From Poriferisodalis sp022821985 (GTDB taxonomy: Bacteria > Actinomycetota > Acidimicrobiia > Acidimicrobiales > Poriferisodalaceae): a stretch of 64,000 nt of DNA. The stretch is taken from assembly GCF_965219595.1 (NCBI RefSeq), contig NZ_OZ244781.1:1-64000 (forward strand), written 5' to 3'. The translations under genes were made by a program, and so were the position numbers. The notes beneath the pieces were generated by a model. The model worked only from the letters and a program-made list of their open reading frames with translations, was not told where the DNA came from and ran no database searches. This document shows positions 54,205 to 62,648 of the stretch, one piece after another (the first letter of the stretch is position 1; each line of letters begins with the position of its first letter).

Positions 54205-54217
54205 GACGTCGAGCGGC

Positions 54218-55042
54218 TCAGACGCGGGCTTCTGCGGCGTATGCCTTGTTGTACCGCTCCCGGCAGATGTAGAACTCGTCGGCGCTCTGGAAGGCCTCGT
54301 GGGCGATCAACAGGTCCAGATTGCGCCGCACGAGACGATCGGGCGCCACTCGGGTCGCCAGCACTTGGATCGCCCCGTAGCCGACAGGCCCGGTGCCCTC
54401 CGCGGTGTTCCGGCCGTGCGTCACGCCGAGCAAGTACTCGATCTCGTCGAGCATCGCATCGAACAGTGTGTCCTCGGTGGTCCTGGGAATGAACTCGTCG
54501 GTCATCGAGCGCAGCGTCATCCACAGCCGGAGCGATGCCTGGATCGGCGCTTCATCTGGCTTCTTCAGCCGGTCGCAGTTGACCAGGTAGGTGACTCGCC
54601 CGACCCTGCCGTCCTCCTCGGCTCGCACCGTCCCGATGATCCTCGCGAGCGGATCGATCCGATCGGCGGCAGCGGCGCCGAAGGCCACGGCGTAGATCGC
54701 CAGCAGCGTGACGTGGTGCTGCAGATTGATGGCGGGCCCGCCATCTGAGCTCGTGTACGGGATCCGGTTGGCCAGCAGGCGCACGGCGTGTGCCCAGGCC
54801 TTGTCGTGATCGGCGCTGTTGGAGAAGTACGCGCCGGTGACGAGCATGCCGATCAGGTCGGCGGAGGCCTGCTCGTAGGCCCGCAGGCACTCGTCATAGC
54901 CCTCGCAGTCGGCGCTGCGGAGGGCGTCGACGGTTCGCAGCGTCTCGTCGCTGACGAAGTCGTGGAGCTCGATGCGGCACGCCGGATCGGCCAGGAGTTC
55001 TTTGAGTTCGGCCACAGTGGCCGTTTCGGGCTGTGACGTCAC
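54218..55042 (-). CDS. Unknown helical protein
   Basis: 274 residues from GTG 55042. I do not recognise the family. The sequence is largely helical with a mid-region hydrophobic stretch (LQHHVTLLAIYAVAFGAAAA) too polar at its edges for a sure membrane segment, then charged helices and a C-terminal RRNLDLLIAHEAFQSADEF. The central stretch faintly recalls all-helical domains in some SIR2- or NTPase-linked defence proteins, but this is a weak impression. It shares a tight spacing with the alpha/beta hydrolase. Confidence 0.7.
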   Translation of the reverse strand: MTSQPETATVAELKELLADPACRIELHDFVSDETLRTVDALRSADCEGYDECLRAYEQASADLIGMLVTGAYFSNSADHDKAWAHAVRLLANRIPYTSSDGGPAINLQHHVTLLAIYAVAFGAAAADRIDPLARIIGTVRAEEDGRVGRVTYLVNCDRLKKPDEAPIQASLRLWMTLRSMTDEFIPRTTEDTLFDAMLDEIEYLLGVTHGRNTAEGTGPVGYGAIQVLATRVAPDRLVRRNLDLLIAHEAFQSADEFYICRERYNKAYAAEARV

Positions 55043-55129
55043 GCGGCCAACAGTACTGCGCGCACTTCTACGTTCATTGCGCGGCGTTCATAGTTGTCCC
55101 GCAACCCAAGCTGCTGGCTGTGCGATCGA

Positions 55130-55927
55130 TCAGGACTGCTGCAGCTGGGCGCGCGCCACCTTGAGCAGATCGATCACTGCGGCTTGAGCGGCGTCAGCGT
55201 CCGGAAGCGGAGCAGGAAACGCGACGCGAGCCATCCGTGGTCCGGCTGGGGTGGCGGCGCGCAGTGTGAGCCCGTACCGGTCGATCCCCACCATGGCCGC
55301 CTCGGTGGCGTCAGCCAAGCCGGCCTGCACCTGCGCATACAGCAAGTTGGCGTCAGCGTGGTCGTCGTTCATGTGCTCGATGATGCCGGCGGCGGCCTCC
55401 CACAACGGGTCCACGCCCGAGCCGCGGTATCCATCAGCACTCACCCAGCTCATGTGGCCGAAACCGCCCACGTAGCGGCCCTGTGTGACATCGAGGCGCC
55501 AGAACGAGAAGTCGGTGAAGTCCGCGTAGTAGGCCGCGTAGGGGTGGGCCCCCAGGTAACGGTCGCGCAGGGCGCCGGGGTCGTCAAGCACCTCCAAGCG
55601 GCCGACCAGCGTCAGGCGAGCTCGGCCCAGAGGGTCGCCGTCGCCGGCACCGTCAACGATCAGCATGCTCGCCCGGTTGTCACCTCGGGCGTTGACGGTG
55701 TGCTCGGCCATTTCCGAGATGAGGATGACCGGAGCACCGGCGTCGTCAGCGGCGTAGGAGACGACGCTGCCGTAAGGAAATCCGTCCGCAGTCAGCGTCG
55801 AGAGGCTGGCGATCTTGGTGGCCGCTACCAGCGTGCGTGACAATTCCGCATCAGTGGGAAACGACGAGGGGTCTCCAGCGATCGGAGGTCCAGCCTCGCC
55901 GCCGCCGTGGGATGTAGGGCGGGTCAT
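55130..55927 (-). CDS. HugZ-like/pyridoxamine 5'-phosphate oxidase-fold protein with DUF2470
   Basis: 265 residues from ATG 55927, which overlaps the upstream stop as ATGA. The N-terminal split barrel (AATKIASLSTLTADGFPYGSVVSYAAD; LISEMAEHTVNARGDNRASMLI; RARLTLVGRLE) is of the FMN/heme-binding PNPOx type. The C-terminal part (IIEHMNDDHADANLLYAQ ... MVGIDRYGLTLRA) is the DUF2470 domain. This pairing is found in HugZ heme oxygenases and chloroplast GluTR-binding-like proteins. Heme or flavin handling is likely, but the activity is unproven. Confidence 0.85.
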   Translation of the reverse strand: MTRPTSHGGGEAGPPIAGDPSSFPTDAELSRTLVAATKIASLSTLTADGFPYGSVVSYAADDAGAPVILISEMAEHTVNARGDNRASMLIVDGAGDGDPLGRARLTLVGRLEVLDDPGALRDRYLGAHPYAAYYADFTDFSFWRLDVTQGRYVGGFGHMSWVSADGYRGSGVDPLWEAAAGIIEHMNDDHADANLLYAQVQAGLADATEAAMVGIDRYGLTLRAATPAGPRMARVAFPAPLPDADAAQAAVIDLLKVARAQLQQS

Positions 55928-56154
55928 GACGTTCGGTTTCTCTGTCGACTCTGAGTCACTGCTGCGAGTCCGGTGAAGATTGGCACGACGAGCAGGAAGA
56001 TACCGATCGAGAGGATGGCGAGCGCGCTCGCGACCAGCAACAACAACGTCGACAGCAGCAGTGCGCTCACGCGTTGTTCCGCAAAGACGAATGCTGCCGC
56101 AATCGCCAAGATGCCTCCGAGGAGGCACCCGTAGAAGATGACTGTCAGGAGCAT
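55924..56154 (-). CDS. Small two-helix membrane protein
   Basis: 76 residues with two strong hydrophobic segments (VIFYGCLLGGILAIAAAFVFA; ALLLSTLLLLVASALAILSIGIFLLVV) and a basic tail RQRNRTS. Its TGA overlaps the next start (ATGA), which indicates translational coupling with the HugZ-like gene and supports it being real. No known family was recognised. Confidence 0.65.
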   Translation of the reverse strand: MLLTVIFYGCLLGGILAIAAAFVFAEQRVSALLLSTLLLLVASALAILSIGIFLLVVPIFTGLAAVTQSRQRNRTS

Positions 56155-56240
56155 TGCCGATCGAGCCTCATCATGTCCTCGAAGGACGCGGACTCAGCGT
56201 ATGGCGCGCCCCTACCTCAGGGCTGCGGATCGGCGAAAAT

Positions 56241-56699
56241 GTGTGTGTGGCAGTGAACGTGTGGTCCGATTTCACCTTCAAGCTGGCGAACTGGGCGAAC
56301 CGCACGGCGATTCGTTGCAGCGGCGGCCGCATCGGCTGGATCCACAAGGGCACACCAATCATCGAGGTGACCATGACGGGCCGGCGCAGCGGCGAGCCCC
56401 GCACCACGCTGCTGTCCGCAGTCGCCGAGCGGGACGGCGCATTCGTCGTCATCGGCTCACGCGGGGGCGACTCGAAGCACCCCGCGTGGTTCCTGAACAT
56501 GCGCGACAACCCGTCAGTCACGGTTCGCAACCGCAACGGCACTCGCCAGATGACCGCCCGCCTCACCGAAGGGGACGAGCGCGCCGAGCTGTGGGAGCAA
56601 GTGACCGCCAAGGACGACCATTACCTCCGGTTCCAGGCGAGGACAGACCGGCAGTTCCCTATCGTCATGCTCGAGCCCGCCGAGGCGGGGGGCAGCTGA
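56241..56699 (+). CDS. F420-dependent (Ddn-type) nitroreductase family protein
   Basis: About 152 residues. Several GTG codons (56241, 56247, 56253, 56259) are possible starts and no clear ribosome site decides; the frame is open upstream. IIEVTMTGRRSGEPRTTLL, VVIGSRGGDSKHPAWFLNMRDNPSVTV and WEQVTAKDDHYLRFQARTDRQFPIVML are the deazaflavin-dependent nitroreductase signature. The family reduces quinones or nitro compounds with F420H2 and is concentrated in actinobacteria, supporting the taxonomic reading. Confidence 0.88.
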   Translation: MCVAVNVWSDFTFKLANWANRTAIRCSGGRIGWIHKGTPIIEVTMTGRRSGEPRTTLLSAVAERDGAFVVIGSRGGDSKHPAWFLNMRDNPSVTVRNRNGTRQMTARLTEGDERAELWEQVTAKDDHYLRFQARTDRQFPIVMLEPAEAGGS

Positions 56700-56727
56700 G
56701 CGCACCCGAGCCGAGATCGGCGAAGGG

Positions 56728-57597
56728 TCAGCCGACGGTCGGGATTCTCCGCAGGTGCACGAACCAGTTGGCCAGCGACACGGCGATGCCGCCGACCACA
56801 TTGCCCAGTGTCACGATCGCCAGGAAGCCGGCGAACCACGCCCCGTTCAGGCCGTCGAGCTGAGCGGTCGAGAGCCCTGCTGCCGCAGCCACCTCGGACT
56901 GACCAGAGACCAGCATGCCGATCGGCACGAAGTACATGTCGGCCACGCTGTGCTCAAAGCCGCCGGCCACGAAGGCCGAGATCGGCAGCACCACGGCGAC
57001 CAGCTTGTCGATGAGCGAGCGGCCCGCCGTGGCCAGCCACAGCGCCAGGCACACGAACACGTTCGCGAGAATCCCCCGGGCGAACACCGTGCCGAGCCCG
57101 AGATCGACCTTGGCATGCGCGTTCGTGAGCGCCGCGGCACCGAACGAATAATCAGCAATCTCCCACCAGCGCGACCAGAACACCACCAGCACCACGGCCA
57201 AGGCGCCGATGAAGTTGCCCAGGTACACCGAGATCCAGTTCCGGATGAGCTGGCGGACGGTGATCTGGTGATCCAGCAGCCCGATCACCATGAGGTTGTT
57301 GCCGGTGAACAGCTCTGCGCCGGTGATCACCACCAGGAACAGCCCCGTCGACAGCCCGATACCCATCAGGAGCCGGGTGGGGCCGAGGCCGAGGTTCGAC
57401 GACGCCGCGATGGTGTTGGTCAGCATGGCGCCGAGCGCAACAAACACGCCCGCCATCGCGGCCAGCACCGACATCGATCCGAAGCTCAGCGCTGCGCGGC
57501 GTATGGCCAGGTGCGACACCTGCGTAGCGATGTCTGACGGCGTCAACGGCACGACCGGATTGCCGGTCGGCACACGAGGTCCGCTCGGACCAGACAT
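56728..57597 (-). CDS. Formate/nitrite transporter family channel
   Basis: 289 residues from ATG 57597. Six hydrophobic segments with the FNT landmarks: LGLGPTRLLMGIGLSTGLFLVVITGAELFTGNNL, NFIGALAVV, RGILANVFVCLALWLATAGRS, FVAGGFEHSVADMYFVPIGM (the central His region) and LGNVVGGIAV. It conducts formate, nitrite or related monovalent anions through the membrane as a pentamer. It lies 76 nt after the ProX-like gene on the same strand. Confidence 0.9.
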   Translation of the reverse strand: MSGPSGPRVPTGNPVVPLTPSDIATQVSHLAIRRAALSFGSMSVLAAMAGVFVALGAMLTNTIAASSNLGLGPTRLLMGIGLSTGLFLVVITGAELFTGNNLMVIGLLDHQITVRQLIRNWISVYLGNFIGALAVVLVVFWSRWWEIADYSFGAAALTNAHAKVDLGLGTVFARGILANVFVCLALWLATAGRSLIDKLVAVVLPISAFVAGGFEHSVADMYFVPIGMLVSGQSEVAAAAGLSTAQLDGLNGAWFAGFLAIVTLGNVVGGIAVSLANWFVHLRRIPTVG

Positions 57598-57673
57598 CAA
57601 TGAGGACGCTAGTTCGTGGCGCCCCCGGCCCGGTTGAGGACGCGCCGGTGTGGCGACAGCTCGAAGGGTTGGC

Positions 57674-58858
57674 CTACGACGCGGCCCGAGCGGCGTCGAG
57701 CCAGGCGTCGACCGTGGTGCGGTTGTCTGCAATCCACGCTGTTGCCAGGTCGGCAGCTGCGGTGCCCTCGTCTTGTGCCACGTTGGCCAATGACACCTCG
57801 ATCACCGACAGCGTCACAGCCTCGAAGAGTGCCTCGGCTGCAGGGTTGGCCTCGAGGAACTCGGTGTTGGCCGTGACGAGAATGTCTGCCGCGACCCATC
57901 CGATCGGGCACAAACCCTCAGCGTGGTCTGCGGCGGCGGGGCACAGGTCTGACCCGATGACGGCATAGCCACCGGTTCCGTCGGCACCCCGCTGATCGTG
58001 TGCCTCGCCGCCCTCGAAGCCGGTCGGATTCGAGTCGTCGAGAATCTGCTCCACGCCCAGCCAGTACACGTTGTCGCCGGGCCGAAGCAGGGTGATGTAC
58101 GCCGACGGGGTCCACATGTAGATCACCATCGGAACACCCTCATCCGCGGCATCCACCGCCTGGGCGAACATCGCGTCGTAGCCGGCGATCGTCTGCGAAA
58201 TGTTGTCCCAGCCCGAGAACGCGATCTGCGACTCGATGATGTTGTCGCAGGTCCACGACTCGGTACACCCGAAAATATCGGCAATGCCGTTGCCGGGCAC
58301 CGGATCAGTCGCGTCGAACGCCGCGAGCGCGTCGGCGTTGCGGTTGAGCTCGTCCATCGTGTACACGCCGAACTCATCCGCGAAGGACTTGGTGATCAGG
58401 AAGCCTTGGATGCCGCCGGCGATCATCTGCTCGCCGACAACAGTCAGATAATCGCCGACAAGCGAACTGTCGGGCAGCTCGCCCGCGAGCCACGACAGGT
58501 GCAGCGGGTACCAGCTGTTCGTCCAGAAATCCATCTGGCCTTCTGCCATTGCGACATAGGCGAGGTTGGGACCGAGCTCCAGCTCGGCGGGATCGGACAC
58601 GTGGTAGCCGAGTTCTCCGAGCAACTGGCGGAATATCTCGGCCTGGAAGTAACCGCTGTTCCAGTTGGCCCGGCCCAGGGTGACCGACACGCCCTCGCCC
58701 GGCGTCAGCGTGACCTCATCGGGCATGGCGGCCTCTGTCGGCGCAGGTTCCGCGGGAGCCGCTGGCGGTTGGCCGTCGCTGGAATCTCCGCACGACGCAA
58801 CGAAAAGTGCTGCGGCTGCGATGAGCACCGCAACCCTGAAGATCCGCAAGTTCGTCAC
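57674..58858 (-). CDS. Glycine betaine/choline-type substrate-binding lipoprotein (ProX/OpuAC-like)
   Basis: About 394 residues. GTG 58858 is preferred because it begins a compact lipoprotein signal (LRIFRVAVLIAAAALFVASC, lipobox VASC). The body follows OpuAC: LGRANWNSGYFQAEIFRQLLGELGY, MAEGQMDFWTNSWYP (aromatic cage region), PMVIYMWTPSAYITLLRPGDNVYWLGVEQ. It is longer than standard ProX (~300) with a Cys-containing insertion (FGCTESWTC). No cognate permease or ATPase gene adjoins, so the importer must be completed from elsewhere. Confidence 0.85.
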   Translation of the reverse strand: MTNLRIFRVAVLIAAAALFVASCGDSSDGQPPAAPAEPAPTEAAMPDEVTLTPGEGVSVTLGRANWNSGYFQAEIFRQLLGELGYHVSDPAELELGPNLAYVAMAEGQMDFWTNSWYPLHLSWLAGELPDSSLVGDYLTVVGEQMIAGGIQGFLITKSFADEFGVYTMDELNRNADALAAFDATDPVPGNGIADIFGCTESWTCDNIIESQIAFSGWDNISQTIAGYDAMFAQAVDAADEGVPMVIYMWTPSAYITLLRPGDNVYWLGVEQILDDSNPTGFEGGEAHDQRGADGTGGYAVIGSDLCPAAADHAEGLCPIGWVAADILVTANTEFLEANPAAEALFEAVTLSVIEVSLANVAQDEGTAAADLATAWIADNRTTVDAWLDAARAAS

Positions 58859-58956
58859 AGCGAAGCGCCTCCTCGAAGGTGAGGTTGCGACGCCTCGACT
58901 CGCGTATACGCCACCGCGGCGCCACACCCGACTCTAGGTCATGCCCTGACAGTGCC

Positions 58957-60291
58957 TCACTGCGATCCCTGGACCATCGCTTCGGCCGCTGCGTCGGCGG
59001 CGATGACATCGAAGGTCATGTTGACAAAGCGCCAGTCGAGCGCCGGCGCAGCAGCCGACACGGGAGCCGGCACGGCCGCAAAGCTTGGCCGCGCACGGCG
59101 TGGCAGTCCAAGCGACGCAAACATGCCGACCACGCCAAGCGCCGCCGACAGCAGGAAGACGGGCGTGAATGACCCGGCCGCGTCGGCAATGAACCCGCCG
59201 AGCTGCGGCGAGATCATCTGGGCGACGCCGAAGCAGAAGGTGGTGGCGGAGAACGCGGGTCCGTAGTCGTCGGTGGTGGTGTTGTTGACGACATAGACGG
59301 TCAGCACCGTGGGCATGGCAGCGAACAAGACGCCGATAGCCACCGACAGGACGATCGTCGGCACGAACCAGCCCGGCAGGATCAGCGTGGTGACGACGGC
59401 CCACCCCGCGAACGACATCGCCAGTGTCGGCCTGGGTCCGATGCGTTCAGAGATCGCGATGAACAGCGGTCCGCCGAAGATCATCGCCAAGCCGACGAGC
59501 GTGAACGCCAGTGCTGCCTGCGAGCTGGTCCAACCGCTGTCGTCCTCAAGCCGCGTGGTCAAGAACGCGATGACCATCAGGTACAGCAATCCGAAGGTGA
59601 CGAATGCCCCTACGAGCGGAACCCAGCCGGGCATCCGCCGCAGTGCGCTGAATCCGCCGAGGCCTGTCCGTGACGCAAGCCGCTCTTGGCGATGGCCGAT
59701 GAACAACAGCACGCCGGCCGCCACGATGGCGCCGATGATGAGCTGCACGAAGTACACGTTGCGCCAGGACGCATCGCCCATAGTGGAGCGAACGAAGCTT
59801 GCGAGCTGACCGGCGAAGACAACACCGAAACCCATCCCTGCGCCGAGGAATCCCACGGCTAGGCCGCGCCGCTCAGGAGCTATCGCATCGGCGGTGACCA
59901 CCGGCGCGCGGATCCAGGTCAAGGCACCGCCCAGACCCTGCGTGAACAATCCGATGCCCAGAACCGCCGCCCCTGGGGCGATGGTCGCGAGCGCCTGACC
60001 GATGATGGCCAGCACCAGGCCGACCCGCATCACGGACAACAGTCGATAACGGCTGGAGGCCGCGGCGACGACCAGGGTGCCCAGCAGGTATGCCGCCATG
60101 TTGACGGTTGCGAGCGACCCGGCGACGGTGTTCGACAGGCCGAGATCGTCACGCACTGCGGGAAGCAGCACTCCGTAGGTGAATCGCCCGAACGACTGAG
60201 CGATGGCAGCGAGCAGCGCCATGAGGATCACGGCGGCCGCTCCCATCAGCCGGCGCCGATGGGATGTCGCGTCGCTGCCGAGGGCGGTCAC
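58957..60291 (-). CDS. Major facilitator superfamily transporter
   Basis: About 444 residues (GTG 60291; ATG 60246 also possible) with 12 predicted membrane segments in two six-helix halves. FGRFTYGVLLPAVRDDLGLSNTVAGSLATVNMAAYLLGTL at the start and IAPERRGLAVGFLGAGMGFGVVFAGQLA recall the YbfB/YjiJ-type MFS group. The substrate is not predictable. It precedes the ProX-like gene by ~100 nt on the same strand. Confidence 0.88.
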   Translation of the reverse strand: MTALGSDATSHRRRLMGAAAVILMALLAAIAQSFGRFTYGVLLPAVRDDLGLSNTVAGSLATVNMAAYLLGTLVVAAASSRYRLLSVMRVGLVLAIIGQALATIAPGAAVLGIGLFTQGLGGALTWIRAPVVTADAIAPERRGLAVGFLGAGMGFGVVFAGQLASFVRSTMGDASWRNVYFVQLIIGAIVAAGVLLFIGHRQERLASRTGLGGFSALRRMPGWVPLVGAFVTFGLLYLMVIAFLTTRLEDDSGWTSSQAALAFTLVGLAMIFGGPLFIAISERIGPRPTLAMSFAGWAVVTTLILPGWFVPTIVLSVAIGVLFAAMPTVLTVYVVNNTTTDDYGPAFSATTFCFGVAQMISPQLGGFIADAAGSFTPVFLLSAALGVVGMFASLGLPRRARPSFAAVPAPVSAAAPALDWRFVNMTFDVIAADAAAEAMVQGSQ

Positions 60292-60529
60292 GAGTGTCCA
60301 TGCAACAGGCAATCGCTCTCTTCTGCACATGTCGCCCGTAGTCCGGGAGCCCGCGCCGGATGCGGGAGTCGCAAGATGGCGAAGGCGCACGCAGCCAACT
60401 GCGGGGATTCAGCCAGGCGGCGGTCTTCGAAGTACTCGGGTGCGACACTCTCGGGATGGACGCGATGCGCCCCGCCCGGCGGACAGGGCCATCACGGTTG
60501 GTCGTCGTGCGAGATCGGCGGCGCGTGCC

Positions 60530-61144
60530 GTGAGCCAGGAACAATTCGCCAACCTGGTGGCCGTCGTTGCCACGGCGGTGACGTTCATGCAAGTCGTTCC
60601 CCAGATCGTGCGGCTGGTGCGCCTGAAGCGGACCGAAGGCGCCTCGCCCGCCTGGGCAGCCATCGGCATGGTGATCAACATCGGCTGGACCGCGTACGTG
60701 ATCGCCGAGGAATTCTGGGTCACCATTCCGGCGGTACTCGCCGCCGTCATCAGCTTCGGCCTCGTGCTGTACCTGCTCTGGCGCAACGGCGCCGACGTGC
60801 GTGTCGCCGTCATTGCCGGCATCGCCGTGGGGGTGGCATCAGTGGGCTTGCAGCTGGTCGCGGGCTGGACCGTCCTGGGCACGGTGCTGGGTTTGTCGAA
60901 CGGCCTCTACCTCGGACCGTCTGTGTGGGCCGCATGGCGTTCGTACGCGCCGGTCGGCGTGGCCCCGCTCACCTGGGTGCTCACCGCCGGCGAAGGCATC
61001 TTGTGGGGCTACTACGGGGTGCTCGTGGAAGCGCTACCGATCATGGTGTACGGAAGCACGGCGTTCCTGCTTGCAGCGCTCATACTGCTGCGGCTGTGGA
61101 TCACCCGCCACCGGATCCAGGCGGAACTCACCTCGCCCGACTGA
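60530..61144 (+). CDS. PQ-loop (SWEET/SemiSWEET-like) membrane protein
   Basis: 204 residues from GTG 60530. Seven hydrophobic stretches. The first half contains the PQ motif FMQVVPQIVRLVRLKRTEGASPAWAAIGMVINIGWTAYV, and the second half a degenerate copy (LGLSNGLYLGPSVWAAWRSYAPVGVAPLTWVL) where PQ is replaced by GP. Two-repeat SWEET-like architecture suggests sugar or small-solute transport. It converges on the CPVCN gene. Confidence 0.8.
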   Translation: MSQEQFANLVAVVATAVTFMQVVPQIVRLVRLKRTEGASPAWAAIGMVINIGWTAYVIAEEFWVTIPAVLAAVISFGLVLYLLWRNGADVRVAVIAGIAVGVASVGLQLVAGWTVLGTVLGLSNGLYLGPSVWAAWRSYAPVGVAPLTWVLTAGEGILWGYYGVLVEALPIMVYGSTAFLLAALILLRLWITRHRIQAELTSPD

Positions 61145-61181
61145 CGGGCAGGCATTCGCCTGCCCCGCTCTCGATGCCCGA

Positions 61182-61652
61182 CTACGACGCAGGGATCGGG
61201 CAGGCGACGGCTCCGTAGGTACGTAGCCGCTTGCGCAGCGTCCACACCAGGAGTGCGACGGCAGCCAGCCCGACGAAGGGTTGCACCGGCGCCCACCACG
61301 ACAGCGCCCCCGATATGCCCACGAGCGCAACGACCGCCTGGTTGCACACCGGACAGCCGACCGCAAGGAACGAGACCAGCCCGCCCCACAAGGTGGTGGT
61401 GCCCTGCCGTTCAACGGCCTCTTCGGTGCCTGTCTCAGCGCTCGGCGGCGGACGGATTGCCAGGATCAGCCCGATCAACGCCGAGGTCGTCGCCAAGATC
61501 ACCCAGTCGAGCCACCGAGCGTCGATCGGTCGGCCGAAGATCGGTGTGTCGATCAGATCCGACGGAATCCCTATGAGCACGGCGGCCACTACGCCGTACA
61601 CCACCGTCCTCGGCCACACCGCCCTCGGCAGCTCCCGCAGTTCGCTCAGCAC
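61182..61652 (-). CDS. Membrane protein with CPVCN motif
   Basis: 156 residues from GTG 61652, chosen because it leaves a normal 90-nt divergent spacer to the cupin gene. Four hydrophobic segments are seen. The segment between the second and third pair reads LVSFLAVGCPVCNQAVVALVGISGALSWWAPVQPFVG, with a membrane-embedded CxxC. Similar uncharacterised actinobacterial proteins keep this motif. Metal binding or thiol redox chemistry is possible. Near the C-terminus a further Cys occurs (VACPIPAS). Confidence 0.75.
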   Translation of the reverse strand: MLSELRELPRAVWPRTVVYGVVAAVLIGIPSDLIDTPIFGRPIDARWLDWVILATTSALIGLILAIRPPPSAETGTEEAVERQGTTTLWGGLVSFLAVGCPVCNQAVVALVGISGALSWWAPVQPFVGLAAVALLVWTLRKRLRTYGAVACPIPAS

Positions 61653-61742
61653 CGAGGCGACGCTACCTCGCCCCCAGTCCCGCCCATCCGCGCCCCACCT
61701 GGCGATCGCAACAGGCCGCCGAGAAGTGCAAGGATCGCCGTC

Positions 61743-62156
61743 GTGACTGAGCACGCGTCACTGGATCCCCAGCAAACCTTCCTGCACCTCGCGCCCGACG
61801 GCGACGCCGTCCGGCTCGATGCCAGCGCGCCCGACTTCTGGCAGTCGCTCGCCGAGCGCAACCTCGTCGGACGCCTGACCGGAGTAGTTCACCTAGGACA
61901 GGACAGCCACTGGGAGATGCACCCGGGAGGCGATGAGATTCTGGTGGGGCTGTCCGGCTCGATCGAGATCATCCTTGATCACGGCAACGAGACCGAGTCC
62001 GCGACCCTCGAGCACGGCCGCATGTGTGTCGTGCCCCGCGGCACATGGCACCGCCTCGTCGTGAACGAACCCGGACGCCTCCTGTTCGCAACTCCAGGGC
62101 CAACAACCCAGCACAGAAGCCTCACCGAACACCACCAGCTCCGAACCCTCGACTGA
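61743..62156 (+). CDS. Cupin-domain protein
   Basis: 137 residues from GTG 61743. The double-stranded beta-helix motifs are LGQDSHWEMHPGGDEILVGLSGSIEIILDHG (metal-binding His/Glu) and GRMCVVPRGTWHRLVVNEPGRLLFATPG (His). It is a small single-domain cupin, perhaps sensing or binding a small molecule. It is divergent from the CPVCN membrane protein gene. Confidence 0.85.
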   Translation: MTEHASLDPQQTFLHLAPDGDAVRLDASAPDFWQSLAERNLVGRLTGVVHLGQDSHWEMHPGGDEILVGLSGSIEIILDHGNETESATLEHGRMCVVPRGTWHRLVVNEPGRLLFATPGPTTQHRSLTEHHQLRTLD

Positions 62157-62239
62157 GGTACGGACGTCTGATCAGCGGCATCGAAACACAGCGTCATCGG
62201 GCCAAGCGCTCAAGCAGCTCCTGATCACGCTCGATCTAG

Positions 62240-62494
62240 TCAGCGTTCGAGTTCTCGGAGGGTTTCGAGGAGGGTGGCGGTGTCGCGCATCCAGCTCACG
62301 ACCCGGTCGATGCAATCCGGGCGGGTGACATCGAGCAGCAGCGTGGCGACGGCGACCGTGGCGCCCGACTCGTCATCGGCGACCATCGTGGTCGTCGGCC
62401 GGAGGCGTGCATCGGCGGCAACCAACACCCCAGCCGCACGGAGTTGACGGCGCTGCAGCTCACCGCCATCATCGTTCATGAGCTCATCTTCCAT
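62240..62494 (-). CDS. Small hypothetical protein
   Basis: 84 residues from ATG 62494, or 79 from ATG 62479, which has GGAAG eight bases upstream. The sequence is acidic at the N-terminus with a likely C-terminal helix (RVVSWMRDTATLLETLRELER). No family was recognised. Its upstream region (62485-62545) is markedly AT-rich for this genome and holds two TGAAATAG repeats on the coding strand ten bases apart, suggesting a promoter or operator. Confidence 0.5.
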   Translation of the reverse strand: MEDELMNDDGGELQRRQLRAAGVLVAADARLRPTTTMVADDESGATVAVATLLLDVTRPDCIDRVVSWMRDTATLLETLRELER

Positions 62495-62648
62495 CTATTT
62501 CAAGCTATTTCATTATTTTCCAATTATCCAAGTAATTTTTGTGCGGGCGCAACGGGCAATAGCAGCGGCCCAATCTGAGGGCCGACGTGACGGGCGGCGG
62601 CGTAGAGTCGCTGGTCGATCAAGCCAACTCGCGGAATGAAATCGTCGT

